Below are positions 36,260 to 45,273 of a DNA stretch of 53,499 bases, piece after piece; position 1 is the first letter of the stretch; the number at the start of each line of letters is the position of its first letter. The notes below the pieces were generated by a model. That model was not told the DNA's origin and did not search any database. It saw only the letters and a program-made list of their open reading frames with translations. Source of the stretch: Deltaproteobacteria bacterium (GTDB taxonomy: Bacteria > Desulfobacterota > Binatia > Bin18); contig SHZE01000006.1 in the NCBI GenBank assembly GCA_009692435.1, positions 1-53,499 on the forward strand, written 5' to 3'. The translations under genes and the position numbers were made by a program.

Positions 36260-37264
36260 TTATAAACTCTTCCCGATGTAGAGCGCGACATCGCGCATCC
36301 GGTTCGAGAAGCCCCACTCATTGTCGTACCACGACAGCACTTTGATGAAATTGTTGTCCATCACTTTCGTCAAGACGGAATCGAAAATTGACGAGTAAGG
36401 ACTTCCGTTGAAATCAACCGAAACTAGCTCCTCGTCACAATAGCGAAGGACACCTTTGAGTGGTCCCTCCGCCGCGGCCCGCATTGCTCCATTGATGGTG
36501 GCCTCGCTCGCTGGTTTTTCCAGTTCGGCGACGAGATCGACCACCGAGACATTGGCGGTGGGGACACGCACGGCCATACCGTCAAGCTTGCCTTTCAGTT
36601 GCGGTAACACTTCCCCCACGGCGCGAGCGGCGCCAGTGCTGGTCGGGATCATGGAGAGTGCGGCGGCTCTAGCGCGACGAATGTCGGAGTGGGGGAGGTC
36701 GAGAATCCGTTGATCATTCGTGTACGCATGCACGGTCGTCATCAGCCCGCGCTTAATGCCAAAGGTGTCATGTAACACTTTCGCGATCGGTGCCAAACAG
36801 TTGGTTGTGCACGAGGCGTTGGAGATGACCTGGTGTTTGGCGGCGTCGTAGGAAGTATGGTTCACGCCGTAACAGAGGGTGATGTCCGCTCCTTTTGATG
36901 GGGCGGAGACCAACACTTTTTTTGCTCCCGCGGCGAGGTGGGCCGCGGCTTGGTCCCGGTCGGTGAACAACCCGCTGCACTCAAGCACCACATCGACGTT
37001 GAGTGCTTTCCACGGCAAATTGGCGGGGGAGCGCTCTTGCAATATCTGGATGCGTTTGCCGTTAATGGTGAGCGCGTCTTTTTCCGCCTTGATGTCCGCG
37101 TTGAGGCGTCCATGGACGGAATCGTATTGGAGAAGATGCGCTAGCGTTTTGGCATCAGTGATGTCGTTAATCGCCACGAAATCCAGTCCTGGCTCGTTGA
37201 TGCTGGCGCGCAAGACGTTGCGTCCGATGCGACCAAAGCCGTTGATGCCTACTCGTACCGCCAT
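36260..37264 (-). CDS. gap: Glyceraldehyde-3-phosphate dehydrogenase
   Basis: A 334-residue type I GAPDH. The NAD-binding start is VRVGINGFGRIGRNVLRA; the catalytic Cys lies in ISNASCTTNCLAP (about 151), followed by the His in TTVHAYTNDQ; C-terminal YDNEWGFSNRM is conserved. Reaction: glyceraldehyde 3-phosphate plus phosphate and NAD+ to 1,3-bisphosphoglycerate. I use the ATG at 37264; further codons up to 37327 would overlap the promoter at 37299-37327. It heads the gap-tpiA-secG operon. Confidence 0.97.
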   Translation of the reverse strand: MAVRVGINGFGRIGRNVLRASINEPGLDFVAINDITDAKTLAHLLQYDSVHGRLNADIKAEKDALTINGKRIQILQERSPANLPWKALNVDVVLECSGLFTDRDQAAAHLAAGAKKVLVSAPSKGADITLCYGVNHTSYDAAKHQVISNASCTTNCLAPIAKVLHDTFGIKRGLMTTVHAYTNDQRILDLPHSDIRRARAAALSMIPTSTGAARAVGEVLPQLKGKLDGMAVRVPTANVSVVDLVAELEKPASEATINGAMRAAAEGPLKGVLRYCDEELVSVDFNGSPYSSIFDSVLTKVMDNNFIKVLSWYDNEWGFSNRMRDVALYIGKSL

Positions 37265-37298
37265 AGTGCCCCCACGTGTACAGTGTGAAATGGCGGCC

Positions 37299-37327
37299 AT
37301 ATTCCCTGATTGCTCTTCCCCCGTCAA
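37299..37327 (-). promoter_or_regulatory. Promoter for gap-tpiA-secG
   Basis: On the minus strand TTGACG (37322-37327), 17-base spacer, GAATAT (37299-37304), 35 bases before the gap start. Confidence 0.5.
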
Positions 37328-37358
37328 GGGAGACCACGCGGTTGAGGCGGGGAGAGAA

Positions 37359-37388
37359 TTGACTCGTTACGGTTTCTACATGTATTAC
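37359..37388 (+). promoter_or_regulatory. Promoter for the tol-pal operon
   Basis: TTGACT (37359-37364), 18-base spacer, TATTAC (37383-37388), 79 bases before tolQ and divergent from the gap promoter. Confidence 0.5.
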
Positions 37389-37466
37389 TTTCATAAGGCA
37401 GTGCGAGGCCCGTGGTCTTATTAGGGAACGCTGCGGCGGCGTAGGGAAGGGATGTTGGTGGGATAA

Positions 37467-38216
37467 ATGATGGATGGATTGTTTTTGCAGGTTGCTGCTC
37501 AAGTCGTCGAGGAGACAGCCCCTCGGGCAGACAGCATTCGCGACATGGTGGCGCACTCAGGGTTCGTGGTTCAAGGAGTGCTCTACCTCCTCCTCCTGTT
37601 CTCCGTGGTGAGTTGGGGGATCGTCCTCTTCAAATTCAAACAGATATACCAAGCAAAGCGTGAATCCGAACAATTCGCGGCGATCTTCTGGGAAACGAAA
37701 AATTTCTCCGCCATTCACACTGCGGCCCTCGAAATGCCAGAGAGTCCGGTCGCGCAAGTGTTTCGCGCTGGGTATCAGGAGCTGATGCGGATCACCCGCG
37801 TACGGAAACAAGGCGCTCCTCTCGTGGAAGGGGAACCGGCTGGGACTGATGAAGGAGGAATCGAAAACATTGAACGCGCGATGCGGCGGGCGATCCGTCT
37901 GCAAATGACTCGCCTGGAGCGCGGCTTAGCTTTTCTCGCCACCACCGCGAGCACGACTCCGTTCGTCGGGTTGTTTGGCACCGTCTGGGGGATTATGGAC
38001 GCGTTTCGTGGTTTGGGCGTCACGAAAAGTTCGAGTATTCAAGCAGTGGCTCCGGGGATTTCTGAAGCGTTGATTGCGACAGCCGTGGGGCTGTCCGCAG
38101 CGATCCCGGCGGTGATGGCCTACAACTATTTTAGTCGACATAACCGGGTGCTGACCGCGGACATGGAAAATTTTTCCGCGGAGTTTCTCAACATCGCCGA
38201 ACGCCACTTTCTCTAA
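37467..38216 (+). CDS. tolQ: TolQ, proton-channel subunit of the Tol-Pal system
   Basis: A 249-residue ExbB/TolQ-type protein with three transmembrane segments: GVLYLLLLFSVVSWGIVLFKF near residue 36-56 and the pair in TTPFVGLFGTVWGIMDAFRGL and ALIATAVGLSAAIPAVMAYNYF. With TolR it uses the proton gradient to drive TolA during outer-membrane constriction. Because tolR, tolA, tolB, pal and cpoB follow in order, this is TolQ rather than ExbB. The cytoplasmic loop contains an acidic stretch EGEPAGTDEGG. Confidence 0.95.
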   Translation: MMDGLFLQVAAQVVEETAPRADSIRDMVAHSGFVVQGVLYLLLLFSVVSWGIVLFKFKQIYQAKRESEQFAAIFWETKNFSAIHTAALEMPESPVAQVFRAGYQELMRITRVRKQGAPLVEGEPAGTDEGGIENIERAMRRAIRLQMTRLERGLAFLATTASTTPFVGLFGTVWGIMDAFRGLGVTKSSSIQAVAPGISEALIATAVGLSAAIPAVMAYNYFSRHNRVLTADMENFSAEFLNIAERHFL

Positions 38217-38248
38217 CCTTTGGTGCTTGGCTGCTGCGGAGTGTCGTT

Positions 38249-38659
38249 GTGGCTTTCGATCAACAACAAGAAGATAACATCTCACAAATTAACATTACCC
38301 CGCTTGTCGATGTCATGCTGGTATTGTTGGTGATCTTCATGGTCACTGCCCCCATCCTCCAGCAAGGTGTCGCGGTGGACCTTCCCCAAGTGACGACTGG
38401 TGCGCTGGAAAGCAAGGAGGAGAGTGTCATTGTCAGTCTCACGCGCGGGGCGAAGATCCATCTTAACGAACAAACTCTTTCCCTGAAGGACCTTCAACAA
38501 CGGCTGAGCGAACTCGCGCGGCAGCATCCCGACCGCCCTGTGTATCTGCGAGCGGATGAGGGCGTGTCCTACGGAAAAGTGGTTGAGGTGATGGCGGTGA
38601 TCCGTAATGCCGGCATCCACAAGCTGGGGATGGTGACAGAACCATTGCGAGACGAGTGA
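38249..38659 (+). CDS. tolR: TolR
   Basis: A 136-residue ExbD/TolR protein: short cytoplasmic end, one transmembrane helix with the essential Asp in INITPLVDVMLVLLVIFMVT (Asp about 21), and a periplasmic domain with VYLRADEGVSYGKVVEVMA. It starts at a GTG 33 bases after tolQ. Its stop overlaps the tolA ATG (TGATG). Confidence 0.94.
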   Translation: MAFDQQQEDNISQINITPLVDVMLVLLVIFMVTAPILQQGVAVDLPQVTTGALESKEESVIVSLTRGAKIHLNEQTLSLKDLQQRLSELARQHPDRPVYLRADEGVSYGKVVEVMAVIRNAGIHKLGMVTEPLRDE

Positions 38660-40062
38660 TGAAATCCGAGGAACAAGGGCACGAACCGCAACCGAGTAGC
38701 GGGCTGAGTCGGATGGTTGCGGTGTCAGCGGCGCTGCATGTCGCTGTGATTGTTTTTCTGCTTGTGGCCACGAGTCATCAGAACTCGGAATCGAGCCCCC
38801 GTCTACTGACGCACACCGTTGAATTGGTGAGTCCTGGAGTGCTGGGACCCGTTGGTGAGGGGAGGGGAGAGACGAATTCGACTCCGGCTGCGCGTTCACC
38901 AAGAGAACAAAAGTCCCCACCACCACTGGAATCCGACCACAAGGATCCTCCGGTGGTGTCGCGACCAACGGAGGCAGCGCAGGAGGAACCAGAAAAAGTC
39001 CAGGCTAAAAAACCCCCTCCACCGAAGCCTCCGCAGGCGCGAAAGGCAGTGGAGCCGCCCAAACCGAAAGAACCGCCAGCACCCAAAGCGAAAGAAACTC
39101 CGCAAGTCGTTGCCGCCAAATCTCCACGGCAAGAGCCTCCAGCAGTAAAACCGAAACCAGTCGAGCCTCCAAAGCCCAAAGAGGTAATGAAACTACCAGA
39201 GAAGATTAAAAAGCCAGAACCCAAACAACCCGAAAAACCCGAAAAGAAGCCAGAGCCAGAGAAGGTCGTCAAGAAGACCGAAAAACCCGAAAAGAAGTCA
39301 GAGTCGGAGAAAGTGGCTAAGAAGCTTGAAAAACCTGAAAAGGAGCTAGAGCCGGAGAAGGTCGTCAAGAAGACCGAAAAGAGTCCGACCGAGAAGGAGC
39401 AGGCACAGGCGAAGAATTCGCCCGTCGAAAAGAGTCCGCCTGAGAAAAAGACAAAAATAACAACAGGCAAGTCGGAGAGTCCTTCCGCGACCAACGCGAA
39501 AGAACAAAAATCTGAAGAACGAGAGAATGGGGAGGCGCGAGAGCGTGAACAGCGGGTTTTGGCGGCGGTAGAACGAATTCGCGCGAATGAGGAGACGGCA
39601 CAACGCGAGGCGGAGATCGCCACGGCGCTTGAGCGTGTCCGGAAAGGGGTGACCGAGAAGGCGGATGGAAAAGGCGACGGAGGGGGGCCTAGTCGTGAGG
39701 CTCCTGGCTCAATACGGCAAGAGAAGGAAGCCGCTTCCCACGCGGCGGAAGGAGGCGGTGGTGGACATGGCGCGGAATTTATGGCGTATACCCAACATAT
39801 CAAACAGAAAGTGAAAGAGGCGTGGATTCTCGCTGAACGCAAACCCGGCCTACGGGCGGTGGTGCGTTTCCGGGTGGAGCCCAATGGTGAGGTGGTGGGA
39901 GCCGAGGTCGCTGACTCTTCCGGCGATCAAACCTTTGACCAATCGGCTCTTCGGGCGGTGAGAAAGGCGGGACCCTTTCCCGAACCACCAGAGGCGCATC
40001 GCGAGGAGTTTGCAACCCAAAAAGTTGAGATCACTTTTAGTGGGGAAGAACGGATCAGGTAA
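38659..40062 (+). CDS. tolA: TolA/TonB-type periplasm-spanning protein
   Basis: A 467-residue protein with one N-terminal transmembrane helix (MVAVSAALHVAVIVFLLVAT), a very long Pro/Lys/Glu-rich stalk (about 60-300) and a C-terminal TonB-like domain (AVVRFRVEPNGEVVGAEVADS, FDQSALRAVRKAGPFPEPPE). The stalk includes three 16-residue units (39235-39378) and Lys/Glu-rich helical stretches able to cross the periplasm. Position between tolR and tolB makes it TolA. The ATG at 38659 overlaps the tolR stop. TolA connects the TolQR motor with TolB/Pal. Confidence 0.9.
   Translation: MKSEEQGHEPQPSSGLSRMVAVSAALHVAVIVFLLVATSHQNSESSPRLLTHTVELVSPGVLGPVGEGRGETNSTPAARSPREQKSPPPLESDHKDPPVVSRPTEAAQEEPEKVQAKKPPPPKPPQARKAVEPPKPKEPPAPKAKETPQVVAAKSPRQEPPAVKPKPVEPPKPKEVMKLPEKIKKPEPKQPEKPEKKPEPEKVVKKTEKPEKKSESEKVAKKLEKPEKELEPEKVVKKTEKSPTEKEQAQAKNSPVEKSPPEKKTKITTGKSESPSATNAKEQKSEERENGEAREREQRVLAAVERIRANEETAQREAEIATALERVRKGVTEKADGKGDGGGPSREAPGSIRQEKEAASHAAEGGGGGHGAEFMAYTQHIKQKVKEAWILAERKPGLRAVVRFRVEPNGEVVGAEVADSSGDQTFDQSALRAVRKAGPFPEPPEAHREEFATQKVEITFSGEERIR
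39235..39378 (+). repeat. Three 48-bp tandem units in the tolA stalk
   Basis: Units 39235-39282, 39283-39330 and 39331-39378 each encode a 16-residue variant of KPEKKPEPEKVVKKTE. They lengthen the periplasmic stalk in whole-unit steps and stay in frame. Confidence 0.8.
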
Positions 40063-40065
40063 CCT

Positions 40066-41376
40066 ATGCGCAGGATGGAGAGAGTGAGACGAAAATCGGC
40101 GTGGAGGGCAATGCTGGTCGGGGTCATCCTGACCGGAGTGGCCGTTCGGGTGGGTGAGGCGCAGATTAAACTTGAAATCACCGGTGAGGGGGGACGCACC
40201 ATCCCGATTGCCGTGGCGCCGGTGAGTCCGCTCGGAGGAGGAGGCGAACCGCGTCTCAGCACGGAGTTTACGGGAGTGATGACCCGAGACCTCGACTTGT
40301 CTGGCTACTTCCAGGTGCTCGACTCTTCGCACGAGGAAGTACTTGGTGGGGAAGGCGTAACACCGGAAAGTATCAACTTTCAACACTGGGCTGATCGTGG
40401 GGCACTGGCCCTCGTCAAGGGAGGCTTTGTGCTTGAAGGGAACTCCCTGATGCTCGAAGTTCGCCTCTTTGATGTCGTCCAACGAAAACAGCTCGGGGGA
40501 AAACGGTATCGCGGAGAGCGTAAGGACGCGCGCCGTATGGCACACCGGTTCGCTGATCAAATTCTGCTGATGCTGACGGGAGAGTTAGGACCGTTCGACT
40601 CACGGATCGCCTTTGTGTCGACGCGCGGTGCCCGTGGGAGAGCCAAGGAAATCTACATTACCGATGTCTCCGGGACGCAAATCTCCGCCGTGACGCGAGA
40701 TCAGAGCCTCAGCCTTAGTCCGGGGTGGAATCCATCCGCAAACCGGATTGGCTACTGCTCTTATCGCCAGGGGGGACCGTACCCCCACGTGTTCGACCTA
40801 CAGGCGAGAGCGCCAACCCGGCTCATCGCCGCGGTTGGCTATAGCGGTGGCCGCTGGTCTCCAGACGGCTCCCGCATTGTCTCCAGCCTTGAACAAGAGG
40901 GAAACTCCGATCTCTTCCTCCTCTCACCAGAAGGCCGTAAAATTCGACAGTTGACTGAAGATTCCGGGATTAACATATCGCCGACGTGGTCTCCTGATGG
41001 AGAGTCGCTTGCCTTCTGCTCGAACCGTGGGGGGGGGGTGCAGATTTATGTGATGAACGTGAATAGCGGTAACGTGCGCCGACTGACCTTTCGCGGCGAT
41101 TACAACACGTCCCCGTCATGGTCTCCGAAGGGCGATGCGATTGCCTATACAACTCGGTCCGGAGGATTTCACATTATGACTATCCCAGTGCGAGGGGGAG
41201 AGCCTCGAGAAATCGCATCAGGGGAAGATCCGTCCTGGTCTCCAGATGGGCGGTATCTGGTGTTTAGTACGCGAGGTCGTTTACACCTAGCCCGTAAAGA
41301 TGGACACGGGAGTCAACAATTGACCAGTGGGGGGGGAGATGATACTAGTCCCGCCTGGTCCTCACGCCTTGAATAG
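40066..41376 (+). CDS. tolB: TolB beta-propeller protein
   Basis: A 436-residue periplasmic protein with a signal peptide (AMLVGVILTGVAVRVGEAQ), an N-terminal TolB domain (about 36-165, TGVMTRDLDLSGYFQVLD) and a C-terminal propeller made of WSPDG repeats: GGRWSPDGSRIVSS, PTWSPDGESLAFCSNRGG, PSWSPKGDAIAYTTRSGG and PSWSPDGRYLVFSTRG. TolB binds Pal and links the system to the outer membrane. It starts three bases after tolA ends. Confidence 0.96.
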   Translation: MRRMERVRRKSAWRAMLVGVILTGVAVRVGEAQIKLEITGEGGRTIPIAVAPVSPLGGGGEPRLSTEFTGVMTRDLDLSGYFQVLDSSHEEVLGGEGVTPESINFQHWADRGALALVKGGFVLEGNSLMLEVRLFDVVQRKQLGGKRYRGERKDARRMAHRFADQILLMLTGELGPFDSRIAFVSTRGARGRAKEIYITDVSGTQISAVTRDQSLSLSPGWNPSANRIGYCSYRQGGPYPHVFDLQARAPTRLIAAVGYSGGRWSPDGSRIVSSLEQEGNSDLFLLSPEGRKIRQLTEDSGINISPTWSPDGESLAFCSNRGGGVQIYVMNVNSGNVRRLTFRGDYNTSPSWSPKGDAIAYTTRSGGFHIMTIPVRGGEPREIASGEDPSWSPDGRYLVFSTRGRLHLARKDGHGSQQLTSGGGDDTSPAWSSRLE

Positions 41377-41406
41377 CACGGCGGGGAATAGGGAGAGCTG
41401 GAAGTG

Positions 41407-41970
41407 ATGTGGAATACAAGTTTGTGGCGTTGGCGGGTGATTGGTATCTTTCTGATTGCCTTAACCATCAGTGGCTGTCCCAAAAAGACGCCCCCACCCT
41501 CTGAGGGCGATCTTGGAAGCCCCAGCGACTCCACAGGGCCAGGAGGGTTGCAAGAAGGGGGACTGGCTCCGGGAGACCCGAAAGAGCGTACCGATGAGCG
41601 TATTCGGGGAGATCGCGATACCAGCGGTGGTGGCTCGTTACAAGACATCTATCTCGACTATGATGCGTTTGATCTCTCTCAGGAGGCGCGGGACACTTTG
41701 CAGCGGAATGCCAATTGGATCACCAAAAATAGTGAAGCGAAGATCGAGGTTGAGGGACATTGTGATGAGCGAGGCACGGTTGAATACAACCTCGCGCTTG
41801 GTGCCAAACGAGCCAAGGTGGTCCGCGACTATTTGGTGACCCTCGGTGTTCCGACCGGACAAATCTCCACGATCAGTTATGGTGAAGAGCTGCCGACGTG
41901 TCGTGACGCTAGTGAAAGTTGTTGGAAACAGAATCGTCGAGCCCACTTTCAGCTACTAGTGGGTCGTTAA
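41407..41970 (+). CDS. pal: Peptidoglycan-associated lipoprotein Pal
   Basis: A 187-residue lipoprotein. The signal peptide ends in the lipobox ISGC (Cys about 24). A flexible Gly/Pro-rich linker follows, then an OmpA-type domain with VEGHCDERGTVEYNLALGAK and CWKQNRRAHFQLLV, including the Asp and Arg that grip diaminopimelate. ATG 41407 is preceded by GGAAG; a GTG three bases earlier is also possible. Pal anchors the outer membrane to peptidoglycan and is the end point of Tol action. Confidence 0.95.
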   Translation: MWNTSLWRWRVIGIFLIALTISGCPKKTPPPSEGDLGSPSDSTGPGGLQEGGLAPGDPKERTDERIRGDRDTSGGGSLQDIYLDYDAFDLSQEARDTLQRNANWITKNSEAKIEVEGHCDERGTVEYNLALGAKRAKVVRDYLVTLGVPTGQISTISYGEELPTCRDASESCWKQNRRAHFQLLVGR

Positions 41971-41997
41971 CCCTCTCTTCAATTTCGTATTTATTTT

Positions 41998-42861
41998 ATG
42001 TATATGGCGCTTACAAAACATGCGACACCCCTGCTTATCCTGACTGCCCTCCTCTGGCTCAGTGGATGCGCGACCCAAGCGGATATCCAGGCCGAACAGC
42101 GCATGCGTGACTCAATGCGGTCTCAACTGGCGGATTCTCGGGCGACCTCGGAAGTGCTCCGGAGCGAGCTAGCGAAAGTTCGTGGCGAAATGGAAGAACT
42201 CCGCCATCGTGTTGACCGGGCTGCCAAGACCCGGCCAGCGGTCTCTCCACAAGTGCGTGCGCTCGAAGACCGGATTGCTACCCTGGAACGGCAAGCGACC
42301 GTGCCGCGAGAAGCGCCTCGTCCCTCAGCCGCAGCACCGATCCCCTCAGCGGTACCCTCACCGAAACCCAATGTCGCGCCTCCCGCCGTTTCTCCAGAAG
42401 GCCAAATGGCAGCGGTTGCTCCCCCGCCGCCCCCGCCAGCCCTAGCGTTGCCTTCCGAAGACGAACTGACCTTGGCGAAGGAATCCTTCGAGGCACAAGA
42501 AGAGTATCGCGCGGCGTGGCAGGCGCTTTCCGGTCAACGCTATAACGAGGCCATCCAGCAGTTTCGGACCTTCCAACGAAAAAACCCGACGTCCGAAATG
42601 GCGGATGATGCGCAGTATTGGATCGGCGAGAGTTATTTCACCCGTCGGGACTACAATCGTGCCATCCTTGAACTGAATGATGTCCTCAAATATCGCAAAG
42701 GTGATAAAGCGCCAGCCGCGCTCCTGCGCCAGGCTGAGGCCTTCGACGAGATTGGCGATAAGACGGATGCGCGATTGATTTTGCAGAAACTCCTCAATGA
42801 CTATCCCAATTCTCGCGAAGCAAAGGATGCTCGCGAACAGCTCCAAAGCTTAGGCCGCTAA
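41998..42861 (+). CDS. cpoB: CpoB/YbgF-type TPR protein, predicted lipoprotein
   Basis: A 287-residue protein: signal peptide with lipobox LSGC (Cys about 24), a coiled-coil trimerisation segment (about 30-75), a Pro/Ala-rich linker (about 100-155) and C-terminal tetratricopeptide repeats (YNEAIQQFRTFQRKNPTSEMADDAQYWIGESYFTRRDY). CpoB coordinates peptidoglycan synthesis with Tol-driven constriction. Escherichia coli CpoB is a soluble periplasmic protein; the lipobox here suggests membrane anchoring. It is the last gene of the tol-pal operon. Confidence 0.92.
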   Translation: MYMALTKHATPLLILTALLWLSGCATQADIQAEQRMRDSMRSQLADSRATSEVLRSELAKVRGEMEELRHRVDRAAKTRPAVSPQVRALEDRIATLERQATVPREAPRPSAAAPIPSAVPSPKPNVAPPAVSPEGQMAAVAPPPPPPALALPSEDELTLAKESFEAQEEYRAAWQALSGQRYNEAIQQFRTFQRKNPTSEMADDAQYWIGESYFTRRDYNRAILELNDVLKYRKGDKAPAALLRQAEAFDEIGDKTDARLILQKLLNDYPNSREAKDAREQLQSLGR

Positions 42862-42901
42862 TACCCTTCGTGCTCCGTCGCTGGAGCGCGCGGGCGGGAC
42901 T

Positions 42902-43858
42902 ATGGAGATTATTCGCCACATCCTCTCTCATGCTCGTTTTCCCCACCCGGTGGTGAGCATTGGCAATTTCGATGGTGTGCATGTTGGCCACCAGGAGATA
43001 CTCCGCCGTGTCGTTCAAGACACACAGGCGCGCCAAGGCACCTCACTCGTCTTCACATTTCATCCCCATCCCCTCACCGTATTGCGCCCGGACCGACCCC
43101 TTCCGCTTATTCTGAGCCTCCGAGAAAAACTCTCGGCCTGCTTCGCGACTGGGGTCCACGGCGTCATCGTGCAGCGCTTCACGAAAGCGTTTTCCCTCCT
43201 CACGGCGGAAACGTTTGTGCAGCGCCACCTGGTGGAAGCGATTGGGGTTGAGAAAGTCATAGTCGGTCACAATGTGAGTTTTGGCCATAATCGGACGGGA
43301 CGAGCGGAAACCCTGCTCCAGTTTGGTGCTCGCTATGGCTTTGCTGTCGAGGTGGTTGGTCCGGTGATGGTGAATAACCAAGAAGTCAGTAGTACCGCCG
43401 TGCGAGCAGCGCTCAGTACCGGGGACATGCAAACCGCGACGCGGCTTCTTGGTCGTCCGTATGCGGTGAGTGGTCGCGTCGAGAAAGGGTTTCAGCGTGG
43501 ACGCACGATTGGCTTCCCTACGGCGAACCTTCGCCCCCGGGCCGATCTCTTGCTACCAAATGGGGTGTACGCTGTCAGAGTTGAAGTGGGGGACACGCAC
43601 GTGCCAGGCGTGGCGAATGTCGGGGTGACCCCAACGTTTGGCGTGAATAAACGCACGATTGAAGCCCACCTCTTTGATTTTTCCGCCGACCTTTACGGCC
43701 AACGGGTGCGCGTGAGTTTTATTGAACATTTGCGTGGGGAGCAAAAATTCCCTTCGATCCAAGAATTGGTGCGGCAGATTCACCACGATGCTCAACAGGC
43801 GCGTGCTATCCTCAAGCATGGGGAATCTCTTTCTTCCTCTACGTCCGTCATCGCGTGA
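42902..43858 (+). CDS. ribF: Bifunctional riboflavin kinase/FMN adenylyltransferase RibF
   Basis: A 318-residue enzyme making FMN and FAD. The N-terminal nucleotidyltransferase has SIGNFDGVHVGHQEILRR and FHPHPLTVLRP, plus VGHNVSFGHNRTG. The C-terminal riboflavin kinase has GRTIGFPTANLRP (PTAN motif), NGVYAVRVEV, and EAHLFDFSADLYGQRVRV. Length is standard. It lies 40 bases after cpoB with no strong ribosome site. Confidence 0.96.
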   Translation: MEIIRHILSHARFPHPVVSIGNFDGVHVGHQEILRRVVQDTQARQGTSLVFTFHPHPLTVLRPDRPLPLILSLREKLSACFATGVHGVIVQRFTKAFSLLTAETFVQRHLVEAIGVEKVIVGHNVSFGHNRTGRAETLLQFGARYGFAVEVVGPVMVNNQEVSSTAVRAALSTGDMQTATRLLGRPYAVSGRVEKGFQRGRTIGFPTANLRPRADLLLPNGVYAVRVEVGDTHVPGVANVGVTPTFGVNKRTIEAHLFDFSADLYGQRVRVSFIEHLRGEQKFPSIQELVRQIHHDAQQARAILKHGESLSSSTSVIA

Positions 43859-43888
43859 GCCGCTCCACACTCTCCCCTCGGAGGCTCG

Positions 43889-43916
43889 AAGGCAAAAGGC
43901 AAAAATAGAAAGACTG
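43889..43916 (+). repeat. Heptad repeat after ribF
   Basis: Four A-rich 7-mers (GAAGGCA, AAAGGCA, AAAATAG, AAAGACT) follow the ribF stop. They are followed by an 11-bp direct repeat (TGAGACTTGTC at 43931-43941, repeated at 43942-43952 with a final T). Confidence 0.6.
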
Positions 43917-43954
43917 AGTTCGGAATTTTTTGAGACTTGTCTGAGACTTGTTCA

Positions 43955-43982
43955 GGGAGACGTAGCAGGCTACGTTCCTCCC
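43955..43982 (+). terminator. Hairpin between ribF and rluD
   Basis: ACGTAG (43960-43965) pairs with CTACGT (43970-43975), extended by GGGAG (43955-43959) with CTCCC (43978-43982) across a two-base bulge. No T-run follows. Termination or attenuation before rluD is possible. Confidence 0.4.
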
Positions 43983-44007
43983 GACCCCCGTAAATAAGAC
44001 AGGACGC

Positions 44008-45003
44008 ATGCCGTCGATCCAACGATTTATTGTTGCTCACGACTTGGCCGGGCAACGGCTTGATCGCGCGCTCGCGCATCTGACCGTTGCCACACGGTCG
44101 CATATTAAGATGTTGATTGAGCACGCTTGCGTGCGGGTCGTGGGAGAAGAACGCAAGGCCGGGTATGTCCTCCGCTCGGGTGACGAGATTGAAGTGCGGC
44201 CCTTGAGTGATCCACCGGCGCAGGCGCTGCCTCAAGACTTACCGTTAGAGGTTTTATACGAAGACGAATTCCTGGCGGCCATCAACAAGCCTCCCGGCAT
44301 GGTGGTGCATCCTGCCCCTGGACAATGGCAAGGGACAGTGGTGAACGCGCTCCTCGCGCGCTGGGGCTGGCAAGAAGGGGCATCCGACAATTTGCGCCCT
44401 GGTATCATTCATCGTCTTGATAAAGATACGTCTGGAGTGCTCTTAGTCGCGAAAGACCCGACAACACAGGAACGGGTATCTTTGCAGTTCAAGGAACGAC
44501 GCGTCCAGAAGATGTACGTTGCTGTTGCCGTTGGGCGGTTGGCGCAATCACATGGGGAGATTCGCCTCCCCATCGGACGGCATCCGAGTGAGCGGAAAAA
44601 AATGTCCGTGCACGCGCATCGGAGCCGTCCCGCAGTGAGTCGCTACCAGGTTGTTGGCGAAGCGTTGGGCATTTCATTGGTCCGCCTGTTTCCTGAGACT
44701 GGGCGCACGCATCAGATTCGGGTGCATCTTGCGGCTCTTGGACATCCGATCGTTGGCGATCTGGTCTACGGCAGTGTCGGACGATTTGGCGATTTGCCAG
44801 CGGCACTGCGAGACTTTCCGCGCCAAGCCTTGCATGCGCGCGCCATTCGGTTTTGTCATCCAGCAACGCAACGCCTCCTGACGCTTTGGGCTCCGTACCC
44901 GGAAGACTTGCGGCGGATATTTGCGACGTTGCCTTTCGTGGTCGAGGAACAGTCGCCAGAGGAGATACTGAATCGAGACGGGAAATCTTTCGCTGCTTCA
45001 TAA
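44008..45003 (+). CDS. rluD: RluD-type 23S rRNA pseudouridine synthase
   Basis: A 331-residue pseudouridine synthase with an N-terminal S4 domain (QRLDRALAHLTVATRSHIKMLIEHACVRV) and a catalytic RluA/RluD domain. The catalytic Asp is in GIIHRLDKDTSGVLLVAK (about 137); KPPGMVVHPAPG, RTHQIRVHLAALGHPIVGD and ALHARAI are also conserved. RluD modifies uridines in helix 69 of 23S rRNA; exact sites can differ among relatives such as RluC. AAGACAGGA precedes the ATG. Confidence 0.9.
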   Translation: MPSIQRFIVAHDLAGQRLDRALAHLTVATRSHIKMLIEHACVRVVGEERKAGYVLRSGDEIEVRPLSDPPAQALPQDLPLEVLYEDEFLAAINKPPGMVVHPAPGQWQGTVVNALLARWGWQEGASDNLRPGIIHRLDKDTSGVLLVAKDPTTQERVSLQFKERRVQKMYVAVAVGRLAQSHGEIRLPIGRHPSERKKMSVHAHRSRPAVSRYQVVGEALGISLVRLFPETGRTHQIRVHLAALGHPIVGDLVYGSVGRFGDLPAALRDFPRQALHARAIRFCHPATQRLLTLWAPYPEDLRRIFATLPFVVEEQSPEEILNRDGKSFAAS

Positions 45004-45034
45004 GGGAAGTGTTGATGGCTCCACTATTTTCCAA

Positions 45035-45063
45035 TTGACAGTCAATCCAAGATTCAGTATGGT
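45035..45063 (+). promoter_or_regulatory. Strong sigma70-type promoter for rho
   Basis: TTGACA (45035-45040), 17-base spacer, TATGGT (45058-45063). It leaves an untranslated leader of about 200 bases before rho; rho genes are often autoregulated in such leaders. I see no other feature in 45004-45273. Confidence 0.65.
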
Positions 45064-45273
45064 CAGACCCAATCTCATAGGACGACTAACGAAATCTCTC
45101 ACCACCTGTTTTCCTGCCCCTCGTCATATCGAACGCCTTCTGCTTTCGTGCGATCCCCGGCCCACGCCATCTACGCGAGCAACCCAACGGCAAGGCCTTT
45201 CGGAGTAGTGGAGGAGCGGGCCCTAAAATATCTGAATTTCACGTGCATTGAGAAATAGGGAGGAACCATCGTC

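Noticed and set aside
38778..39884. 368-codon minus-strand open frame rich in Ser, Phe and Gly
   Set aside because: It is the antisense of the Lys/Glu/Pro-rich tolA stalk, whose codon bias keeps the opposite strand open. It has no domain and no start signal.
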